The notes under the pieces were generated by a model, which did not search any database, was not told where the DNA came from, and saw only the letters and a program-made list of their open reading frames with translations. This document shows, piece after piece, positions 32,893 to 43,601 of a DNA stretch of 64,000 bases. Every line of letters starts with the position of its first letter. The first letter of the stretch is position 1. Location: positions 372,001-436,000 of the forward strand of contig JANEZZ010001902.1 of NCBI GenBank assembly GCA_026122225.1, read 5' to 3'. Position numbers and translations under genes: made by a program. The DNA is from Heloderma charlesbogerti (lineage: Eukaryota > Chordata > Lepidosauria > Squamata > Helodermatidae).

Positions 32893-33595
32893 TCTGGCAG
32901 GTTTTCCCCCACATCTTTCCACCAGATTTCAATTCATCTTTTTGCTCCTCCTACTTCATTTGTATCTGACTGCGTATCATCTGACTATTCTACCTTTCAA
33001 GTCTAAACTGGGATCTCACTAGAACAGGAAATGTCTTGTGCATGAGGACAATATTTATCAACACTGGAGGTCTCACACATCCATGGTTGTCACCCAGTTT
33101 TTGTCAACACAAGAAAGCGGGTAACCCCACTTATGGAGCCATAAAAGCATGGAATTATTGATATCACTTCATGTGCTTCTTATCAGGAGTCATTAAATGT
33201 TAGGCAACCTCCTTTGCTAATTGTGGGTCTCAGGTATCTGCCACTACCCAGCTAGAGTGGCATTTCCTTACACATTCTTTTTTTCTTTCTTTTCAACGTG
33301 TACACTTACATTTCTAACAGTGCCCACTCACCACCCCATTGCCAGAAGCAAGCAGCCCATTGCCCTCCTTCCAGAGTATGTGTTATGCTAATCTTTGGGT
33401 GGATTGTGGAAGATAACATATATCACAGAAGACCAAAATGCGGCCGCAAGAAAACATTGCATTGCAAATACAAAACTCTTCTGACAGTCTGACATGCTAA
33501 AGGGCAAGCTCACACATAACCAAATTGCCATGGTGATTATATAGTTTGAATGCATCTGTGTGTGGCATTCAGCAGGAGATAAAGTTATCATATGA
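32893..33595. other. Spacer, nothing recognised
   Basis: About 700 bp without a recognised gene or repeat. Confidence 0.35.
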
Positions 33596-33596
33596 G

Positions 33597-33960
33597 CAGG
33601 GCCAGCCCTATCATGAAGCAGACTGAGGTGCCCACATCAGGCAGCAGAGTGGGAGGAGCAGCAAATTGTACCACTCCCCAACCCCACCAAGAGCTTGCCA
33701 CCACCACTACCCATTGCTTCCAGCACATGCTCTGGAGAGCCCTGCCAGGTGCTGTTTCACCATGACATTTGCTGCAGCACGAGAGCAGCTGGCAGGGTTC
33801 TCTGGAGCAGCTGTCTGCCCTCTGCTTTCCTCGTGTCACACTCCCCTTCCTCTTAGATTTGTTGCTGCCATGGCCAGAAGAAGCAGCCACAGGTCTCCAG
33901 CCAGCCAGGTTCTTATGAGAGCCCCACAGCCAGAAGGGCTGCCACAGTAGCTACAAAGAT
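33597..33960. mobile_element. GC-rich MITE, family D
   Basis: Starts gcagggccagccctatcatg followed by 'gactgaggtgcccacatcaggcagcagagtggg'. Same terminus as 58563 and 62773. Interior is rich in cac/cag words. Confidence 0.5.
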
Positions 33961-34285
33961 AATGGGAAGGGGGGCATGAGGTGGGGGGGCAGATGGAAAG
34001 GGTACAAGGTGATGGTGTATGTTCTGTCCCACCTCAGATGGCAAGGGACCTTAGGCCCTGGCTGCACATGACTGATTCACCACTCATGCAGCTCAGCCCA
34101 CGTTTACCTTGCGAAGGTGTGCAACTTCCCTTTGTTAGCTTTGTGATGGACTGGTGAAGGTGACTCTTTGTTTGGTGTACCAATCAAAAGATGACTTCAT
34201 CAAGTACCAAACTTTGCACAGTTCCACTAAACCCCCATATGGCACATTGTGAATTGGCCCTCATAGATTCAGAATGATTGGATCA
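33961..34285. other. Spacer, nothing recognised
   Basis: About 320 bp, G-rich in its first 60 bases. No gene or repeat is supported. Confidence 0.35.
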
Positions 34286-34377
34286 GCCTTCCCCAAGGTG
34301 GCGCCATTGGCCATGCTTGCTGGGAATTATGGGAGTGACAAGCCAACACATCTGGAGGGCCCCAGGTGGAAGAAGGC
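34286..34377. mobile_element. Foldback MITE, family B, internally deleted
   Basis: Left end 'cagccttccccaaggtggcgcc', right end 'catctggagggccccaggtggaagaaggc', centre 'ccattggccatgcttgctgg'. Confidence 0.65.
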
Positions 34378-34982
34378 AGGGTCAGTTACAACCAGTGTCA
34401 GGAATCCTATGCTTTTAGTAGTGCATCAGAAGAGAGAATTTTTGGTAGGTGCAGCTTGTCATGTGATCATGTTCCAGGGAAAAGAGAAACTGTGTGGGGA
34501 TCTGGGAGCTGTTGATGACAAGTTGTTCCTTTGGTGGACTGGATGGTTGAGGGTTGGTTCTTGGATCTGAATGTGAGCTGGGACCACTTGTGGGAGTTAA
34601 CAAGGATACTAGTCTTCTCTAAAGTTTCCAAATCACTAGCTAAAGCTTCTGCGTCTGCATTTCTGAGACAGCGAAAGAGAATGCAGATGCTGTACCTCCT
34701 TGTTCCACTGTTGCATCAGCCCCTTTGCCTATCCTCCTCCCATGTCTCAAGCAGGATCCCAGTCTCACCCCCACAGCAGGTGAAGGGGGGAAACGAGGGG
34801 CAAAGAGACTGCTAGAGGTTCATGGCAGGCAGTGCTCGTCTGTTCTCTCAGAATTCTGTGGGGGGTCTAAGATCATTTTTTTCCCCAATTGACCAACATA
34901 TAGCTTTACACAAACAAGCAGGAAGACAGTGCGTCCACTTCAACCCATGTATTAATACTACATATACCTCCTACTAAGACCT
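34378..34982. other. Spacer, nothing recognised
   Basis: About 600 bp. Frames are short and without recognisable domains. Confidence 0.35.
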
Positions 34983-35335
34983 AGAGCAGAGGGGCAGAAC
35001 ATCTTTCAGCCGAGGGCCATATTCCATTTTGAAGAAGCTCTCGGGGGCTTCATTGCAGTGGACTGAGGGCCAGAGGCAAAAGGGATGGGCCCAAAGGGCA
35101 GGGCCAAAATAACAAAAATACCAGCACATTTTGGCTTAAAGCTCTTACTTCCAGGAACTAAGCCTTAGGCATTTCAGCCTTTAAGGATGGGCTGAAAACT
35201 GCACAAAAGTCAGGAAACCACTAAACGACTAGTGGTTAGGGGAAAGGGGTTGGGGCCAAAGGAAAGGGGCACAGACTTCTGGGAAACCCCAGTGAGCCAG
35301 ATTAGGACCCCCCAGAAGGCCAGATTTGGTCAATT
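34983..35335. mobile_element. hAT-like MITE fragment
   Basis: The start 'agagcagaggggcagaacatctttcagccgagggccatattcc' resembles the terminus of hAT-like reptile MITEs; a similar terminus, reversed, is at 38010-38062. Inside: 'gggggcttcattgcagtggactgagggccagaggc'. The right end is uncertain. Confidence 0.4.
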
Positions 35336-35388
35336 GATTCATTTGGTGGTTCTTATTGAGAATTCTTCTCCTTCTTGCTTCAGGTTGC

Positions 35389-35939
35389 TAAGGAGGCCAT
35401 GTGTCCTACTTTACAGGGACAACTTTACAGGAGACAGCCATCTTTTTGAAGGGCTGTCAGAGGCCACTTCTCTATTTGAAGGTATCCTCTATTTGAAGGG
35501 CTATTAGAGGACATTCCTCTAATAAAGTGTCCTCCATTTAAAGGGCCATCAAAGGACACTCCTTTATTTGAAGGTGTCCCCTATTGGAAGGGCCGTCAGA
35601 GGACACTCCTCTATTTGAAGGTGTCCTCTATTTGAAGGGTTGTCAGAAGACACTGTTCTGTTGAAGGTGACCTCTATCTGAAGGGCTGTCCAGTCCAAAG
35701 ATAAACACCCACTGAGAAGGGAGGGCAGGGGCCTTCAAGGTAGCACCTGAACAGCAGACTGAGCAGAGCACACAGGCCACGTGGTCATAGCCTTGCCCAC
35801 TATGGTGAATTGTATTGTATTTCTATTTAAACTATAGTAGTTATTTCTAAATGTGCATCTATGCATATAAATTAGCAGATTCAACTTTTATGCAAATTTG
35901 TGTCCTCTTCTTTAGTGATGCATAAGTGGCCACCCTGCT
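35389..35939 (+). mobile_element. hAT-like MITE of the 'GGGTGGCC' family, copy c, with expanded array
   Basis: Ends are 'taaggaggccatgtgtcctac' and 'taagtggccaccctg'. The first 300 bp are a tandem array of about 47-bp units (see 35440). The remaining 240 bp match copies b and d: 'ggggccttcaaggtagcacctgaacagcagactgagca' and 'gcatctatgcatataaattagca'. It is about 200 bp longer than copies b and d because of the array. Confidence 0.65.
35440..35700 (+). repeat. About 47-bp tandem repeat, around five units
   Basis: Units have the form 'tctatttgaagggctgtcag' + 'aggacactcctctatttgaaggtgtcc'. Each contains the dyad gaggacac..tcctct. Unit lengths are 45-47 bp and divergence between units is about 10-20% by eye. 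Confidence 0.85.
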
Positions 35940-36982
35940 ATTAGCAGAAGCCAGAGTGTCCTTCTTCCCTGTCCTTCCTCCAGTCCGAGCTGAAGCACAG
36001 TCAATACAAACTAGCAAAGTTCCTCAAAGCTAACCCACTTCTAAGTTAGACTTCCAACTTGACCTGTCATTGCAAAGATCCACACACATTTTGTCCCTGC
36101 ATGTCGAATGTGCAATTGGCCACTTTAAAAATGGCAATACTGAAGCCAGGATTATATCAGAGCTAAGAGAAGACCAAATATTTTCCTCTGGGAATAGCTG
36201 GTGCACAGTGTGGATCATAATTCAGAGGGGAGAAATGGCAAAGAATTCCCACTAACCTGTATTTAGAAAATACTCCTGGTGTGTTAATGTTTCCAGGCAC
36301 AGAGATTGTCAATGCTACTGTGCACAGAAGTGGAAGAAGGACACAGAGCAAATTAATGGTTTCCATGCATAAGAGCAGCCAGTCAGAGTGCAATACAGAT
36401 AACAAGTACCTTGACATAACAGTTAAAAAAAAAATCTTGATGGAAATACTCAGGAACTGCCATCAACAGCTTACTGTTCAGAAATTCTCTTAAGCAACCA
36501 CAGCTTATATATGGGTGGGTGGGGGTGGGTGTATTTTTGATCACTGAGCATTAGCGTAGCCTTGCTTGTGGCTCCCTTGTTTATTATAGAACAGACTCCA
36601 CGGAGATAATACGGTGCGCAAAAGGCAGTGAGAATCTCCCCATTCATTTCCTTGGTCATCCTTTTCTTAACCTTTCCTTGCGCATTCCTAGTCCTTTTGT
36701 TGTTGCTCTTCCATCAGGAAGTAAACGTCAGTATGGGTGTAGATCAGATCTGCACAAGTCATTGAAGGCTAACTTTCAGCAGATGGCAATGAGGAAGCTA
36801 CTCTGCTAGGCACGGCCCCCTGACCCAGAATTAGGCTGCCTGTAAATAACCAGGTTGGCTATTGAAAAACACAACCCAGTGTTCTTTGGACCAGAAAGCA
36901 CGCCACTCTTGGCACAGGTGGCTCTCAGCTGCAGTGCATGAGCCCATGGGGACCTCATGACTCAACAGGACCCAAGCCAGCC
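35940..36982. other. Spacer, nothing recognised
   Basis: About 1 kb with no gene or repeat recognised except a (gggt)n-like tract at 36513-36532. Confidence 0.35.
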
Positions 36983-37106
36983 TTCCCGAATCAGGTGCCC
37001 TCCAGATGTGTTTGAATACAACCTGATCATCCACAGACAGCATGGCATGGGTGCTGTAGTGTAGACACAACTCTGGAGGGCACCAGGTCATGGAAGGCTG
37101 ACCTAA
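36983..37106. mobile_element. Foldback MITE, family B
   Basis: Ends 'cagccttcccgaatcaggtgccctccagatgtg' and 'ctctggagggcaccaggtcatggaaggctg' are inverted. Diverged centre. Confidence 0.75.
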
Positions 37107-37189
37107 GCTATTGCACTGTGCAGCATTCTCCCCATTCAGCTTTACCAAAGGATGAGCTCACTTTAACCCTACAAATGGTCATATTCTGG

Positions 37190-37330
37190 GGCAGCCTTTC
37201 CCCACCTGGCCCCCTCCAGATTTTTTGAACAACAACTCCCAACATTCCTGACCATTGGCCAGGCTGGCTGGGGCTGATGGAAGTTGAAGTCCAAAACATC
37301 TAGAGGGCACCAGATCAGGTAAGGCTCTCC
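37190..37330. mobile_element. Foldback MITE, family B
   Basis: Ends 'gcagcctttccccacctggc' and 'agagggcaccagatcaggtaaggct', arms 'acaactcccaacattcctga' and 'gggctgatggaagttgaagt'. Centre 'ccattggccaggctggctgg'. Confidence 0.8.
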
Positions 37331-37440
37331 TAAATCATGTATGTACAACTCATAGCCTGTGTGCCGCATATGGCTTTCAGCACAGCTCCCCACGGGAGCC
37401 CAAGCCCCCACAGGTGTGTGCTTGTGTGTATGTATGGATT

Positions 37441-37502
37441 TCTGTGTGTGTGTGTGTGTGTGTGTGTATGTGAGAGACAGAGACAGAGACAGAGACAGAG
37501 AG
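37441..37502. repeat. (TG)n and (AGAGAC)n microsatellites
   Basis: A (tg) run at 37442-37467 is followed by four units of agacag-type hexamer at 37474-37500. A second agacag tract lies at 37839-37862. Confidence 0.9.
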
Positions 37503-37904
37503 ATGCAGAGCATTTCTACACCAGGCTAAAATCCCACAACTTTACTGGGGTTTTCCGCTTCCATTTTAAATGCAGGATCACAATGGGCTCCCTTTACATG
37601 CACTTCCCTCCCCCGCTTTTCTCCCTTATCTGTGTGTTCTATATGTTTCATTATACAATCACCAGATGGCGCTCCTCTGATAGCACATAATCTCCGATCT
37701 TTTTAAAAATGGGATAAAGGTCATTTCGCATGGGAGGCACCCTGGAGGTTGACTACATCATGTAAAGGACCCGCAAACTTCCATGAGTAACCAGTGTCAA
37801 TGGCAGGATAAAAGCCAAATGTGGAGACACCCACAGAGAGACAGACAGAGACAGAGACAGAGAATGAATGGAAGAATCATAGACGGATGAATCAAGGGAG
37901 GAGA

Positions 37905-38062
37905 TGAACAGAGAGATTGGGGGGGAGGGGAGGGCTTTGGCTTTGCCTACTTTTGCATTGGCCCCACCCACTGCCACTGGTATTTGAGCCTCAGCTACTT
38001 TCCCACAAGGGAATGTGGTCCTCAGCCCTAAAAAGGTTGCCAACCTCTGCTCTATGTCTTGC
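37905..38062. mobile_element. hAT-like MITE terminus
   Basis: The block 'cacaagggaatgtggtcctcagccctaaaaaggttgccaacctctgctc' ends in the complement of cagaggttggcaacctttt, a hAT-like reptile MITE terminus. The matching left end may be the 'gcctgtgtgccgcatatggctttc' at 37355, which would make a ~700-bp element with simple repeats inside. Confidence 0.4.
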
Positions 38063-38665
38063 AACATGTGATTTACTACTGTACTGCATTACATTAAATC
38101 AATAAGAACAACTGTATTCTTTACCATTCTCCCAGAGGGAAAATTATACAAGCAATTATACTGGCACCATTGCAGTTCACTGGGGAAATATGACATGCTG
38201 GAATGGGGCTGAAGCTCTACTCTCAGTCTCATGGTGATTCATCTGCTGCTTTTTTGCTGATACAAACAGCTTGTTGTTTGGATCAGCCCATGAGGGATGC
38301 AGGATGTTTGGAGAATGCTCTCAGATCCCAAAGGTCTGCAGTAAGTGTTCCCATGATCAGTATGCAACACACTCCCATAACATTTGTCTTTCCTTTAATG
38401 TTGGATTAACGTGGGCCATGTTGTTTCTATATCTTGCTTCCATTTGGCAGCGCATGGGTGTCCCAGGACTTGGTGTCCCCAGTTTTTGCCTGAAAACCTC
38501 CGATCCATTTCCTTGCTTCTCCCTCTGGGCCCCATCTGCACCACCTCCCAGAAGGAGAAGGCAAGGCATGCAGTGCTTACCTCAGAATGCTGTGTTCAGT
38601 TCTGGTTACTCTGTCTTAAAAGGCATATTATAAAACATGAGAAGGTACCAAAAGGCGCTTACAAT
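38063..38665. other. Spacer, nothing recognised
   Basis: About 600 bp. No gene or repeat is supported. Confidence 0.35.
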
Positions 38666-38714
38666 TAGTGCCGTGCCAGAAATTCTCCCACATTATTTTC
38701 AACCATTCTCTCTT

Positions 38715-38716
<2 letters not shown>

Positions 38717-38748
<32 letters not shown>
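38717..38748. repeat. (TA)n microsatellite at L1-like 3' end
   Basis: About 15 TA units next to the insertion boundary. It probably grew from the element's A/T-rich tail. Confidence 0.9.
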
Positions 38749-38750
<2 letters not shown>

Positions 38751-39435
38751 CTTTATAAATGAAATAAACAATACCAAAATTACCAACAACCTGATCAATA
38801 CTACAATTTCCCAACAATACAATATTCTGATGAGGACACCACAATAACAAAAAGAGAAGGAAAAAGAAAGAAAATAAGGAAAAGGGAGGAGGAAAGGAAG
38901 TGAAGTGAAGAAAAAAGAAGATTCTTTCCCCTTCCCTCCCCCTCTCCCTCTCCCACCCCTTTAAAGAATTAAGTTTAAACTCCAATACCCCCCCGGCCTC
39001 CGATGCCATTCTATTTTAAAAACTATATCTATAACTTTAACAATCTTACAATTGAATAAACAACCTTACATTTCAATATCATATCATCAATCTTATATCA
39101 AAGAAACAGTTCTACAGTTCATTCCCAGTAGCCTATATTAATAATAAAAATAAGAATAAGAAATATAGTGTTATATAATACTAAACTTAAAATAAACCTT
39201 CAACAATCAGTGATATATTTTATATATTAATGTATGTGCACAATTACGCTCAAACAATAAATATAAATACAGCATACCATATCTATTTTGAAATTAAAAA
39301 TATAAAGAAAAGCAAGAAAAAAAGAAAGATGAAAGAGAATAGACGAATATATGTATAATCATTTATCTTCTGACCTAGCCTGGATCATGTAGACTAAACA
39401 CAAGCAGTTAACAAAGCTTGTTTAAAGATTCCAGT

Positions 39436-40281
39436 TCATGGGGTTGTAACAGAATTCTCACGCATTTTTGCATTCAGCCATGCCTCCGCCATTTCATGAT
39501 TTAGAAACTTCTTCATCTGACCTTCAGACACAATACAAAGTGTAGCAGGATATTTTAAGTAATATTGTAAGTTCATTTGTTTTGCCATATTTTTTGCTTT
39601 GATAAATTGCCTTCTTTTAATCACCACCTCTTTGATGTAGTCTGGAAATAACATAACTTTATCTTGTTTCCAGGAAAGGCTTCCACTCTCTCTTGCCAAA
39701 CGCAGGATAGAATTCTTTGTGGAGACTTTTGCAAATTGGACTATGATCATGTAATCAGTCCCTTTAGCATTTGGCACACAAAATGCCTGCTCAATATCAA
39801 GTAAATAATCAGATGGGATAGGGAGTATCTCATGCAAAAGTTTACCCACAAAAATAGGCAATTTTTACATCATTAGACAGATTTTTAATCCCAACGTTCA
39901 TTGGATCTCCTCGTGAAGGCCTCCAGTTGAGAAATTCTATCAGAGGCATTTCTAAAACAAATTTGTGTCGTAGTTTCATTTCCTGCCACTCGGTCTTCTA
40001 GCTCATTAATTTTTGTCTCCATTTTTTGCCATGACACATTAATTAAATCTACAGCTCCTTGCAAGGTGGTGATAGAATTGTGGATTAAATCCAGTCTTTT
40101 GGCTTGCTCTGTAAATTGAGAAGATAAAGACTTTGTCAGAGTAAATAATTCCCCTATATCTTCTGTTCTCGAAACTTTTGACACAGGGAGTGCGGGGGGG
40201 AGTTGATGCCAGCTCCTTTCTTCTCTTCGGCGCAGACATGTTTCTCTCAAACAGATCTTGCAGGTCCTCAGATGTTCTCAA
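39436..40281 (-). pseudogene. L1-type ORF1 protein, frameshifted
   Basis: L1 ORF1 proteins are trimeric RNA-binding chaperones. The start is probably 'MSAPKRRKELASTPP' (from 40239) or the Met at 40281. After a shift near the G7 run at 40194-40200 the frame continues as 'VSKVSRTEDIGELFTLTKSL' and 'QKMETKINELEDRVAGNE', a coiled coil with heptad pattern. A second shift near 39865-39885 leads to the C-terminal RNA-binding part (39436-39861): 'YLLDIEQAF', 'IIVQFAKVSTKNSILRLARE', 'VMLFPDYIKEVVIKRRQF' and 'YLKYPATLCIV', matching L1 RRM and C-terminal domain lines. Two breaks, few other lesions. Confidence 0.8.
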
Positions 40282-40853
40282 ATGTTAAGATGTTAACATT
40301 TCTTAAATGTTAACCTCAGAAGTTGTTGATATTTCTTAAAGCATATATTATTATGGAACACATCACCCTGTTTTCTCCTATGAAATAGGAGTCTCAGTAC
40401 AGCTTTTTGTGTTGGTAAAGCTCTGGAGAGATAATCCTGGAATCCAGCCCCCCCCCCCCCACTATCTCGAGGGGAGTACTTTTCTCCAAGATATATGATC
40501 AGATGTTGCCTTGCCCCCCCTTTTAATTCCAGGGGGAATGAAAAGGTTTTTCAACCTTTTAAAAAGCTGTTTGAGAAAGCTCCCACAGGAGTGCCTGTAG
40601 GATGCTACCAGAGCGACATTGGTTCCAACTGGAAGTCTATTTTCGACCATTCTCATTCAATTTGGTAGAAAAGAAATTACTTTCAAAAAGAAAATTAAAG
40701 TTAGAAGAAATTTCAGAGAAATTCTCATGGGTTGCATTCAGTGTTCTTGTGCTTCCTTTACTTAGGAGATGACTGAGGAGTGTGTACACGTTTCCTGTCT
40801 TTCATTGTACAACCATCTCTCTGCACCTGCATTACAGATGACATGTATCCACA

Positions 40854-41417
40854 GTAGGGATGTCAGAGAATTCCGCCATGGATCTTGGTGAGACCGAATG
40901 CCAGTGCATTCGGCCCCTCGAAATCCGTGGCAGAACGAAGCCGCCCGCCCCCCTGCCCCGCGAAAGGCGTGCGAAACGGAGCACTTACCTGCTGCCGTTT
41001 GCGCTGCTTTGTGAACGGCTGCCGTTCACTTCTTCATTATAGCCATGATAGGCTGCGTAAGTATTTACATAGCGTATCTCGGCAAAAAAAAAGGGAACGC
41101 AAATGGTGGTGGCTACGGCGGCCGCCATTTGCATTCCCTTTTTTTTTTTGCTGTGATAGGCTACGTAAATATTTACGTAGCCTATCACGGCAAAAGACAG
41201 GGGCGCAAATGGTGGTGGCTAGGGCGGCCGCCATTTGCGTCCCTCTGCGGGCTGCCCAGTGGCCGGATGTCCAGCTGTGGGTGGCCCTGGCCAGTGGCTC
41301 CACAGAGTCGCCATGGAGCGGAGCCGGCCGGGGAGAATTTCGGGGGGAAGGACGGAGAGCCTCCCCCCCACCGTGAATGTCACCCTTTGAAAAGGTAAGT
41401 GACTTTCGTACATCCTA
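40854..41417. mobile_element. GC-rich palindromic element 'TAGGGATGT', copy 1
   Basis: A 564-bp element between two copies of atccaca (40847-40853, 41418-41424). The uninterrupted host element at 63240 shows the empty-site order. Ends are tagggatgtcag and 'cgtacatccta', imperfect inverted. The middle holds a 36-nt perfect palindrome (41153-41188) flanked by ccatttgc..gcaaatgg arms; a diverged second unit of the same structure precedes it (41044-41150). It is far richer in GC and CpG than its surroundings. Frames of up to 163 codons on both strands follow the repeat structure and are not convincing genes. Confidence 0.82.
41153..41188. repeat. Perfect 36-nt palindrome, no loop
   Basis: gtgataggctacgtaaat followed directly by its exact complement. 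The centre is AT-rich (gtaaatatttac). Copy 2 of the element has the same palindrome with one mismatch pair (59761-59797). Confidence 0.95.
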
Positions 41418-42027
41418 ATCCACAATCACCTGTCAGAAATTTAACATTTGGAAAGTCCTGGGGAAAGTGCTGAACCCTGAAGAATGACAACTACAGCTGA
41501 GCCAAAATTTCTCAGATAACATTTTTCTCAGAAAAATGTTTAGAATTTTATTTTTCTCCCCCCCTCCCCGCTGCACACCCTGGAAATAAAGGCCATTTCC
41601 TTCCCCATATTTTGGCGGGGTTTTGCCCTCCCTCCTGCCCCCCCCATGCCCCAGAATGATGCTAGGTATGTGGTATAGAGAAGAACAAAAATGGGAGCCA
41701 GGCCGCCAACACACTTGCTGCTGTTGCTTCTTGCAGTAGCCGTGAAAAAAAAAAAAACCTTAGGAAAAAAAGAGAGAAGCTGTGCTATGACCCTTGCCAG
41801 TGGGGAGCCCTATCTGTGAGAAATTGCTGGAGAATTTATCCTCCCACTGGAGAAATTCAGTGAAATTCTCCTCCCAATTTCTCTGCCCACAAATAGAGTG
41901 GAGAATTTTGAGAGGTCATTTGTGCACAGCTCTAGCTGAAATTATCAAAGCATTAGAGCACCTTCTCTTCAAAGAAACAGCTATAGTTTGGGGGTGGGGA
42001 GTTGAGAAAGGAGATAAAAGGTTTACA

Positions 42028-42162
42028 GTAGTGTAGGCAACTTGTGGCCCTCCAAATTTTTGGCCTACAACTCCCAGATCCTTCACCATTGGCTATGCTG
42101 GCTAGGACTGATGGGAGTTGTAGGCAGAAACTTCTAGAGGGCCTCAAACAGCCCACCCATGG
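42028..42162. mobile_element. Foldback MITE, family B
   Basis: Arms 'ggcaacttgtggccctccaaa..ctacaactcccaga' and 'tgatgggagttgtaggcag..ctagagggcctcaaacagcccac' are inverted, with centre 'ccattggctatgctggctagg'. Confidence 0.8.
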
Positions 42163-42614
42163 TTTACAAGTATTATGAGAAGGTGTGTGTGGAGAACTTG
42201 TGGAGGGGGGGCGGGGTCTTGCAGAGAAATTGTTTGCACATACCCAAGAAGAAGTTCTATAATCAGCATATAGAATTCACTGCCACATAAATATTTCGAG
42301 GGCCACTAGAATAGATATCTTTATAAAAGGTATCTTTTATCAGATGACACTTTTATCAATGAAAAATAATAGCTAAAAATGGAGCCATATGTAGCTGCTA
42401 GATTCACTAGATCAAATGTTTGCACACATTGGCAAATGCTAAAAAAAGAGAACCTTTTGCAACAGCATACAAAAACATTATCACGGCATGTTGCTACACG
42501 TGACCAGTGAGTCACTGGCCAATGACACCCACAGGAATTTCAAGCAGTTACTGTGTATTCACTGGATGTAGGAATTCGCCCTCAAACCTGCTCCCAATAT
42601 TTAACTATTATTAC
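42163..42614. other. Spacer, nothing recognised
   Basis: About 450 bp without a supportable feature. Confidence 0.35.
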
Positions 42615-43055
42615 ACTAACAGAATTTATTTATTTTATAAAGAATAAAAAACCTCTCAAAGTGGCTTCAAATAATCATCAATAACACAAAATTTCAAAAC
42701 ACAAATAATAAAAAGTAGCAGATAAAACAAAAATATAGAGCCGAATACAAAAGTTAAAATAGAGTAAGACTTAGAACTAAAATAATTTCTATTCAGCAGC
42801 CTAATATACCAATTTAGGAGAATGCCACTGAGAAAACATTTTTAAGGCTCTCCTAAAGACCTGGGGTCTGACACGCTCCAAGTCATAGTATGTTCCACAG
42901 ATGCAGGGCCAGTGCTGAAAAAGCCCACTCCTTTGTGCCCAGCAATCTGGTGATCCTCAAGGGCAGGCATGTGAGTAGGGCTTCAGAAGATGACCTCAGA
43001 GTGTGAGCTGGTGGATATGAGCAAAGGCAGCCTTGTGGAATGTAGAAGGAAATGT
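42615..43055 (-). mobile_element. L2-clade LINE 3' end, decayed
   Basis: Starts with 'aatttatttattttataaag' (3' end) and an A-rich UTR, then minus-strand coding of 'AHTLRSSSEALLTCLPLRITRLLGTKEWAFSALALHLWN', a decayed form of the L2 RT C-terminal line. Cut at about 43055. Confidence 0.75.
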
Positions 43056-43601
43056 CACCCATATTGTTCAATTTGGGGCACAAAGACAGCATCTCAAACC
43101 AGGCAACACAATGTTGCTTCTCCTATCCAAGCTGAAGCCTAACCCTTCTCTCAGTATGGAAGATAGTGAAACAATAAAATTCCATTCATGTCAACAGAAC
43201 ATTCCCCAAGGCAATGAAGGGTGGATTAAAAAGTTACAATAGCAGTTTGAAATTAGAACATTAGACCTGCAACCATCATGCCACCTAAGATGGGGCACTT
43301 GAGCTCCTTTAATAGCATTACAGTCTTTGGAACTAAAATAGCTTAAGCACAAGTAGGCCAGTCAGTTCTGAAACACAGCAGAGTACAATGCTAACTCAAC
43401 TGAAACCAGCGGCACTTTCTTTATTGAATATTACAGGCTGAATATAGCACCAGTAGCCATTCATATTGAATAAATTCTTCTAATCCCATGGTTCATTCCA
43501 CCAAGGCGAGACGCCCTAATAACTAATTATTTTCTAATATTGCACAGGCCACTGATTACTCTGATACTTCACATTATTATGAAAACTACAGAGATCACTG
43601 C
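43056..43601. other. Spacer, nothing recognised
   Basis: About 550 bp. No gene or repeat is supported. Confidence 0.35.

Larger units (their letters stand above)
38711..40637 (-). mobile_element. L1-like LINE with ORF1 only (HAL1-like)
   Basis: A 1.93-kb insertion flanked by tattttcaaccattctc (38694-38710) and tattttcgaccattctc (40638-40654), target duplications typical for L1. On the minus strand it has a ~360-bp 5' region, a broken ORF1, and a ~720-bp 3' region ending in a (TA)n tract. No ORF2 (endonuclease/RT) is present, so either ORF2 was deleted or this is an ORF1-only derivative like mammalian HAL1. Confidence 0.75.
38666..41934. mobile_element. hAT-like element 'TAGTGCC', split by an L1-like element and a GC-rich element
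   Basis: Three pieces (38666-38710, 40638-40853, 41418-41934) align in order with the uninterrupted copy at 63026-63782. The left end is tagtgccgtgcc and the right end gtgcacagctcta. The gap between pieces 1 and 2 is an L1-like retroelement with a 17-bp duplication (16 identical); the gap between pieces 2 and 3 is a GC-rich element with a 7-bp duplication. No 8-bp duplication is evident at the outer ends. No transposase frame is seen. Confidence 0.8.

Noticed and set aside
35440..35700. CRISPR-like array
   Set aside because: Units abut without unique spacers, differ by 10-20%, and lie inside a MITE of a vertebrate genome.
40885..41376. CpG-rich block with open frames and aggtaagt words, like a promoter with first exon
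   Set aside because: The block is precisely bounded by 7-bp direct repeats inside another transposon, and a second copy is present at 59536. It is a mobile element, not a host CpG island. The splice-like word is not evidence by itself.
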